Source of the DNA: Bryoerythrophyllum caledonicum
Lineage: Eukaryota; Streptophyta; Bryopsida; Pottiales; Pottiaceae
Assembly: GCA_963971425.1 (NCBI GenBank)
Contig: OZ020518.1
Span: 3,794,263 to 3,858,262 of the forward strand
Direction: 5' to 3'
DNA: 64,000 nt
Shown: in pieces, positions 57,549 through 64,000 of the stretch
Layout of the letters: each line of letters starts with the position of its first letter
Numbering within the stretch: the stretch's first letter is position 1
Notes under the pieces: model-generated
Told to the model about the DNA's origin: nothing
Seen by the model: only the letters and a program-made list of their open reading frames with translations
Databases searched by the model: none
Program-made: the position numbers and the translations under genes

Positions 57549-58096
57549 GATTCCTCCTCGCGTCAGGGAATTGCCGCTTCGATCCGTTCAGGGGCGACAC
57601 TGGACGAGACCGTGCGGCAATTAGAGCGGCGGCGCGCGACGGAGGTGGCGGTATCGGTCAGCTGCGCCATAAAAGCGCGGGGAGCGCGCCGTTCCGAAGC
57701 ATGGGCGGGGTTGTGAGGAGCCTGGCGATGGCGATGGCGATGGTGCTCGCAGTGAAGTTGCCACTGCGATTGTGTGCATCAGCTTTGTGTCGGAATGCAC
57801 GCGGTTATAGGTATGTTAGTTCAACCGCGGGGATGGAGTGGGGCCTACGACCGTGGAACGCCAACCACTGTGTGCGCGGTTATAGGGGAGTGTGACAGCG
57901 GGAATGGGTTGGGGGTTCATAACCGTGGCTGTGGTTTTAGGGATATTTACAACCAGGGCTTTTTTTTTTTGGCGACAAACTAATAGAATTGCGTTTGTGT
58001 CCAATTTGGAGTTGCTCAAACTATGGAGGGATGCTCTCGCAATGGTGCGTTAGAGATTGTGTCGCTAAAAATAGAAGACATGTTTATAACCCTTAG
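57549..58096. other. GC-rich 5' flank of APH1
   Basis: Probable promoter of APH1 on the minus strand. On the plus strand, an ATG at 57,701 opens a short frame (MGGVVRSLAMAMAMVLAV) running to a possible donor GTATGT near 57,808. It might be the first exon of a divergent transcript, but no continuation is recognisable. Loose GGTTATAGG/AACCGTGG repeats follow. Confidence 0.4.
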
Positions 58097-58322
58097 CCCT
58101 TATACGTCAGTTGGGAACCGTATGTATAGGGACGTATTTTACTTTGAAGGATATCAAAAAAGTACTAAAGTCTAGCAAGACTTACGCCTTTGGATTGAAA
58201 ATTCTTCAACTAACATCTTTCATGTGGAGGTCATTTCAATATCTCAACCTTGTCATGTTCAAATACGACATTACAAATATAGAATATTGTGGCCACCAGG
58301 AGCACCTTCTGACATTTGAGGG
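58097..58322. mobile_element. TTAA-type MITE, copy A (inverted)
   Basis: Starts CCCTTATACGTCAG after TTAG and ends CTGACATTTGAGGG before TTAA (58323-58326). It is the reverse complement of copies B and C (shared blocks GGTGGCCAC, GATATTGAAATGACCTCC, GTAAGTCTTGCTAGA). It has no coding capacity. Confidence 0.75.
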
Positions 58323-58326
58323 TTAA

Positions 58327-58546
58327 CTTCAGAAGGTGCCGCTGGTGGCCACAATATTACACACGTGTAATGTTGTATTTGCACATGATAAAGTTGAGAT
58401 ATTGAAATGACCTCCAAATTAAAAATGTTAGATGAAGAATTCTCAATCCGAATGTGTAAGTCTTGCTAGATTTTTGTACGGTTTTGGTATTCTACAGAGT
58501 ATAAAATACGTTCATGTATATACGGTTCATGACTGATGTTTAAGGG
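58327..58546. mobile_element. TTAA-type MITE, copy B
   Basis: Begins directly after the TTAA that ends copy A and runs in the opposite orientation. A and B therefore form a long imperfect inverted repeat with arms of about 220 bp around one TTAA. The distal end is ATGTTTAAGGG followed by TCAA. Confidence 0.75.
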
Positions 58547-58622
58547 TCAAAGCGAGGCTCTCGTTGAACTGTTGATTTTGTTGATTTTTTTAATGGAGTT
58601 AGTCAAAATGTGTATCCATTAA

Positions 58623-58849
58623 CTCTTAAACATCAAAAGGTGCCACTGGTGGCCACAGTATTCTACACGTATGGTGTCGTATATGAACATGATGAGGTTT
58701 AGATATGGAAATGACGTCCAAATGAAATATCATTAGTTGAAGAATTTTCAATCCGAAGATGTAAGTTTTGCCAAACTTCAATACATTTATTGTATTCTAG
58801 AGAGTAAAACACGTGCGAGTATATACGGTTCTTGATTGACGTTTAAGGG
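58623..58849. mobile_element. TTAA-type MITE, copy C
   Basis: A 227-bp copy flanked by TTAA on both sides (58619-58622, 58850-58853). It starts CTCTTAAACATCAA and ends TTGACGTTTAAGGG. This is the best-preserved copy and defines the family: about 14-bp inverted ends and a TTAA target, as in piggyBac-related MITEs. Confidence 0.8.
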
Positions 58850-58853
58850 TTAA

Positions 58854-59812
58854 TCAAATCCGCATATTTTTTCTATCAAATATAGATAACAAATAGTTCG
58901 CAACACTTTGAATATTGCTTGTGCTTTCATGGGAACACCAAATATGGATGTGTAAGTGAGGTGGTTTTGGATTTGCTTTCTTCCTTTATAATTTTCATTT
59001 ACACTACAAATGGTAACTAATGTGACAAATTCCACTTATTAAGTACACTAATAATTGTAAACAAATAAGTGAATGAATCCCTTGGGACATTACTCTTGCA
59101 ATTATCCCCTACATCTACTAAAGCTTCCAATATATCAAGATTCTCATAGTAGGAGCATTTCTAGATTTTCAAATGATTTTGTAATTAAATTATTTACATA
59201 TCACAAATAATTTAATTACAAGTTCTTTCAATTCATCCAACCACCTAAGAACTTTAAAACCCATACCCTACTTCCATAGCCAAATTACATTACATGCTAT
59301 AGAAATTAGTATAGCTAAGCTAAACTCATTAGAGTCTGCCTCTTCATCTCGCCAATGCGGGACACATTATTCATGCTTAGGCAAATGAGAGAGGCGCAAG
59401 CGGAATTGACTTGCGCCAAATTTTGATTTATTTTGCTCGTACGTACCTTCTTCACCTATCCATCATTCTAAGCATGCAAACCAATTGCCGGCAATCGTAA
59501 CGAAAGTTGTTTGTGTCTTTCGTTGGTTTCAATGCAGAGCAGAGGGACAACATAATTGAGAACAATATCGAATATCTACCTCAATCTTTGACTTTGAGGT
59601 GTTCAAGGCAATGCATATTATGGTATCTACTTCTTTTTAAAAAAACAATATAGGTTTAGTTGATCTAAAAAATGGTTTTTAAGCCAGTAGGTGGTAAATT
59701 TGTAGTACTTTTAATTTGGTTCACTGGACGGCAAAGCTATCCATAGTCTTGCTACATTAAGTGTTAACATCACTGTGTTGGTTACATTGGCTAATCCCAC
59801 TCATCCCTTTAA
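58854..59812. other. Intergenic, AT-rich, no gene recognised
   Basis: No coding or RNA gene recognised. An inverted pair around AATTAAATTATTT lies near 59,190-59,220, consistent with another small hairpin. Confidence 0.4.
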
Positions 59813-60108
59813 TCCTTTAAGGCCGATCGACCACATATGGGTTGATTCTGGTCAAAAACCTTTATAGAAAGCGCTACATGCCACCTCAAAGGAAAAATTG
59901 ACCACAACTTAGAGGTGGAGAAAGATGGCCATCGTTTGAGACTATCGCCACCGCAATTGGTGCAAGCATTGACGAGCTACAGTGATTTCCGTGAAACAAC
60001 TTCGTAGATTTTTGTTCTAAAATGTAACCATTGCGTAAATGCCATCATGCATGATCTAGAACACTCGTAGATCCTCACAGGCCAAAAAAGCTCATTGGCC
60101 TTTAAGGG
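59813..60108. mobile_element. Second TTAA-type MITE family, copy D
   Basis: A 296-bp element with TTAA on both sides (59809-59812, 60109-60112). Its ends are TCCTTTAAGGCC and GGCCTTTAAGGG. It contains an internal block AATTGGTGCAAGCATTG...CATGATCTAGAAC that recurs in the adjacent copy. Confidence 0.7.
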
Positions 60109-60112
60109 TTAA

Positions 60113-60390
60113 GGAAGAGCAATCATTTTTGGTTCGTTTCCGCAAGATGATCTTGATAGCAAATGCTATAGGCCACTTCTATGAATGACTCAACTATGAT
60201 AAAGAGGTGGAAGAAGATGGGCATTTGTAGATACCAACGCCACAAAAATTGGTGCAAGCATTGGCCTGCTACAATGATTTCATTGAAGTGGGATTGCAAT
60301 GAAATGTACCCTCTCCGTAGATGTTGTCTTACATGATCTAGAACCCTTGTAGATTCTCGCAGGCTATTAAAGCTCATTGACCTTAAAGGA
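60113..60390. mobile_element. Second TTAA-type MITE family, copy E
   Basis: Directly adjacent to copy D in the same orientation and clearly homologous over its right two-thirds (AATTGGTGCAAGCATTGGCC, ACATGATCTAGAACCCTTGT, AGCTCATTGACCTT). The left end is diverged or truncated, and the right flank is TTGA instead of TTAA. Confidence 0.6.
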
Positions 60391-61493
60391 TTGAGAAAGG
60401 AGTTGTGCTAATTAGATGACCCAATTGAAAATCATGAAAACTAATCATGAATCAAATTATTTTCAATGGCTAAAATAATAAGGATTGGCCATATGAACAA
60501 ATTTATGGAAATTTGCTTAAGGCTATGTTTTTACACAATGTGAACATGTCCATTTAAATGAAAAATATTAACACAATCACATAATAAAAAGTATCCATTG
60601 ATAGAATTTGTAAAAATATTCACCTTGTATACAAGATAAAGTTGAATTTACATCAATTGATACATCTTGCACTAAATACCATAATCAATGTACTTTGAAT
60701 TATTGTAGGTCGGTAACAATTAAAGTTATGACGCTGGAATCAAAGCAAAAATTGTAATGAAATTTTATAAGTTTAGAGACAAGAAAATTTCAAAACATAT
60801 TTCTTCTTGAATTGAAGACCATCAAGGTATTCCACTAAGACCTCAGTATACAAAACATTTCCACATCAGTAAGTATTCATAAAAGGAACAAGTTTAATTA
60901 AAACCCATCAAATATCCATAACAATAATTATGGATTGTATCCAAGTCCTTGACCAAAGTAAAAAAGAGAGGAAACAACAAGAGGCGCACTAGAAACAATG
61001 AATTATAGATTCGATTGTATCATCCCTACTCCTTGTAATGAATTTCAACCAAAAATGACATACAATGGAGATAAAAGACAATGGTGAAGCCATGTAGCAA
61101 GTACTTAACTGAAATTTAACTCGGAGATATTGGATGGCAAATCCAAGGACTTGAATACGGAAAGAAACAAAGCATGATAGAGTTTCATGCTCACCCTTCT
61201 CTTCTATACTTGTGAAATGCAAGAATAGTAATGGCAATCTATTCTTGTTTACTATAATAAATTGAGAAGAGGTAAAAGGCTAGACTTTCACTTCAATCTC
61301 CTTTTCTCGACAGAATTTTCAAACGAAGAAAGAGAACAGAGAGAGGGTGAAATTTGCATACAGAAAGAAATAAAGCATGATAGAATTTCACCCTTTTCTT
61401 CTATACTTGTGAAAATGCAAGAATAGTAATGGCAATCTATTTCTGTTCACAGTTCTAAACGCTATGACCAACGCAAATCTGTCTAGAAAACTA
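60391..61493. other. 3' flank of the DEAD-box helicase gene, with a direct duplication
   Basis: AT-rich with no other gene. A block of about 88 bp at 61,157-61,245 (AAGCATGATAGAGTTTCATG to CAATCTATTCTTGTT) recurs at 61,364-61,450 in the same orientation. It lies just downstream of the helicase stop codon, so one copy may be in the 3' UTR. Confidence 0.5.
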
Positions 61494-64000
61494 TCATGGA
61501 GTGGTGGCAAGTTCAGGCTTGAATCTCTTGCCTGGATTTTGCATTGAGGGCTGGCTTGGCCCGGCTGCAGGCTTGGAGTACTTGACAATTTTGCCGTCCA
61601 CAAGCTCCTGGCGCGTGATGGAGACGTCCAGCTGCCGCTCGAACTTGCTCAGCACGAACTCCTCCCTCGCCTCGCACACCGAGATCACGGTGCCCTTGCG
61701 GCCCAGGCGACCGGTGCGCCCGCCGCGGTGCGCGTAGTGCGACCCGTCCGTGGGCAGCTCCAGGTTCACCACCAGGTCGCAGCTCGGGATGTCCAGGCCG
61801 CGCGCGCCCACCTCACTCGTCACCAGAACGCGCAGTTTCCCGTTCCGGAACGCGCTCAGGATGTTGGACCGCTCCATCTTGTTCAGCTCCCCGTGAAGCG
61901 AGCCTATCAGAAAGCAAACACCGCAGCTTAGAATCAAGAAAAAACAACACAATCACCTTCCCAATGGCCAGTAGTGTATGACGATATGACGACGTCAAGT
62001 TTGATCAGCCAGCAGGTGATTGATGGGTGCAGGGTTTAGGATTACAAAACAACGCATAGAGTCATGTTCCAACTCAAAACCACCTTAAGTACACTTGCCA
62101 GGACTGGATAAGTAAACGACATAAAAAAGGACGATCCAACAGCCAGCAGTTAGTTGATGAGGGGTTTAAGAGGGTGGAGTGGTAGTACCTGCAGCCAGGC
62201 CTCGGGCTTCCAGCTTGAACTCCACGTCCTTCAACCGCCGCGTATGGTTCAGAAACACGATCACCGACCGGGCCTCCAGCGCGTGGATGCTCTTCCTCAG
62301 AATGTCCACGTGATGCCGCACGGGCGCCACCACGTAGAAGTGCTCCAGATTGGGGGGCATGCTCTCTCTGGCGCCTTGCAAGTCCGGGGAAGGACCGGAC
62401 AACTCCTTGGTGACCGGGTCGATGGAGTTACCAGAAGGCTCAGGTCTGTAATCTTCCACGTGAATGATCGATTGGGCGCGCACCAGGAGCGGGCGGTGGC
62501 CCCAGATGGCGGCCGCTCTCAGCACCGCGGCGGGCATGGTCGCAGACACCAACACCGTCTGCCGCTCCAGCCTCCTGCTCACAAAACATGGGCAACGAAG
62601 TTAATAGGTGCAAGAAGCAGATGCACACGAATCATCACACAAGAGTGGATTCAGCAGAACCATGTATAAAACACTCGCCATCTGAAGTGATGGCATGGCC
62701 AAAATCCTACAGTGGAGAGAAAATTGTCGTACCTCTTTGCTGGTGAACTCGCTGCAGGTTTCATCGTTTCTGAGGTCGCGGAATCGGCTTCTTCAGGCTC
62801 TGGAAAGGCAATCACTGGGGCGCTGCGGCGTTGGCCCACATGCTCGAGGATTCTGCGCATGTCGCTGCGGAACTTGATGGAGAGCAGCTGGTCCGCTTCG
62901 TCCAGCACCAGGAAGCGGCACCCGTGCGTGTGCAGCTTGCCCGCCTTGCTGATTTCGGAGATTCTCCCGGGCGTGCCAACCACGATGCAGGGCTTGTTCC
63001 TCTTGAGCGCCTCCTCCTGGCGGCTCTGGTTGGCACCGCCGATCAGCTGCTGCACCACCTTCCGGTAGTCGGGCCCCAGAATGCGCTCCGCCTCGCGCAC
63101 GATCTGCATCGCCAGCTCCCGGGACGGCACCACGATCACGGCTTCCACACCGCCCTTGGTCATGCTCGTGGCCTCTTCACTCAGAGGCCCCACTCGGGAG
63201 AGCACGGGAAGCAAATACGCGAGCGTTTTGCCTGAACCTGTGTAGGACTGAAGCGCCGCATCGTGGCCGTCGAGAATGGTAGGAATGGCTGCGACCTGTT
63301 TGCATTCATGAAGGTACGTCAAAAGCCCATAAGAATTAGAAGATCAGCGATCCAAACTGAGAGTGTAGGATGCGGAAAGCTTGAACCCTGCACAGAATGC
63401 TCCATTTCGGAGTTTATGCAACCATGTTCCCAGATCAGGACAATGCACCAACACAAGCACATCAAAGTGCAATCATCAACGCAACACTTCTGAGAAAAAA
63501 GGACATCAATGGCCTTTCAGAATTGAGAGAGCAGTATGCGTAAACCTTAAACCCTACACAGAATACTCAATTTTGCAGTTCATCTAGACCACGCCTGCAT
63601 GCTCCCAGAGAAGAAACGTTGACACCTCCAGATATTTCTAGTCAAACACATACCCCGCTCATTCTCATATGCAAGGTTATTACAAACCATCAACGACCAT
63701 CATCAAAAACCTCCCCAAAACCCTCCAAACACAAAAAACTATGAAAGACCTCCCAAGAAACACGTGAATATCTTGGACCATCAATCATCTTGCACTTGAG
63801 ACTTGATTACAAAGACGATGCACAAACCAGACGAGAAATTGAAGACATACCTGCACGTCGGTGGGAAGTTCCAGGCGCTCCTGCTTCAAGCGCTGCAGCA
63901 CGCGCCGCGAGAGATTGAGCGCCGAGAATTCCTTTTCCGCGAACGGGAACGAGCGCAGGTCCGCCGGAGGAGCGCCGCGCACTGCCGCCTTCACCTTCAC
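61494..64000 (-). CDS. RH58: DEAD-box ATP-dependent RNA helicase, RH58-like, 5' end outside the window
   Basis: An ATP-driven RNA-remodelling helicase; plant RH58 homologues are predicted to be chloroplastic. Four exons are visible: 63851->64000, 62733-63295, 62189-62574 and 61494-61903, with all phases consistent. Motifs in order are: the Q-motif region LELPTDVQVAAIPTIL; motif I SYTGSGKT; VVPSRELAMQ; TPGR; motif II VLDEADQLLS; motif III VSATMP; VIVFLNHTRR; SLHGELNKMER; motif V TSEVGARGLDIP; and motif VI HRGGRTGR. It ends in a basic, Pro/Ser-rich tail (GKRFKPELATTP). Coding is strongly G/C-rich at third positions. The transit peptide and start lie beyond base 64,000. RH58 is assigned from overall pattern; another organellar DEAD-box paralogue is possible. 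Confidence 0.9.

Noticed and set aside
57701..57895. Possible small secreted protein starting MGGVVRSLAMAMAMVLAV
   Set aside because: It lies in GC-rich promoter sequence of APH1, has no recognisable continuation, and its hydrophobic start is partly a GATGGC repeat. Kept only as a note.
1..64000. tRNA or rRNA genes
   Set aside because: No cloverleaf with A and B boxes and no rRNA-like sequence was recognised by eye; a covariance-model scan could not be run.

Overview
This is eukaryotic nuclear DNA from a green plant. The conserved genes have GT-AG introns, a chloroplast-type leader and a peroxisomal C-terminus. Their closest family members by eye are plant proteins: a plastid Trp/Tyr permease, peroxisomal serine:glyoxylate aminotransferase, APH-1, and RH58-type DEAD-box helicase. 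Host exons are rich in G/C at third codon positions, while the DNA between genes is AT-rich and full of transposons. Tc1-like, pogo-like, piggyBac-like, hAT and MULE sequences all occur together. I infer a streptophyte, more likely a non-seed plant or streptophyte alga than an angiosperm; the species cannot be named from the sequence.

Layout. 1-11.2 kb: no recognisable gene, but several families of repeated palindromes and an inverted-repeat element. 11.2-15.5 kb: a 27-bp minisatellite, then a pogo-like (DDE_1) transposase. 15.6-18.6 kb (minus): a 13-exon Trp/Tyr permease gene with one reading-frame break at the exon 1/2 junction. 19.1-20.6 kb: an AT-rich element with CACTA-type ends. 21.7-39.2 kb: a MULE with roughly 0.9-1 kb terminal inverted repeats. 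Nested inside it at 22,808-33,378 is a 10.6-kb hAT element with matching ends and a near-perfect 8-bp target duplication. 39.2-44.3 kb: a minus-strand LTR retrotransposon fragment with one LTR and no recognisable pol. 46.1-47.2 kb: a dead Tc1-like transposase. 47.8-48.1 kb: a TTAA-flanked MITE. 48.9-49.8 kb: a 294-aa protein with an RPW8/HeLo-like helical region. 52.6-54.7 kb (plus): serine:glyoxylate aminotransferase, complete in 5 exons. 55.3-57.5 kb (minus): APH-1, complete in 6 exons, tail to tail with the aminotransferase. 58.1-60.4 kb: MITE clusters. 61.5-64 kb (minus): a DEAD-box RNA helicase whose 5' end lies beyond the window.

The most unusual object is the hAT element. Four GC-rich arrays built on CAGTCCGCGG divide it into three gene cassettes: a decayed DUF659-type transposase, a coiled-coil RING-H2 protein, and a protein-kinase-like gene. 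The transposase tail and the RING protein share a module of about 170 residues that I do not recognise. This suggests that one cassette arose from the other, and that the element carries ubiquitin-ligase-like and kinase-like cargo.

The four conserved host genes are unrelated housekeeping genes (plastid transport, photorespiration, intramembrane proteolysis, organellar RNA metabolism). No joint pathway is implied by their proximity.
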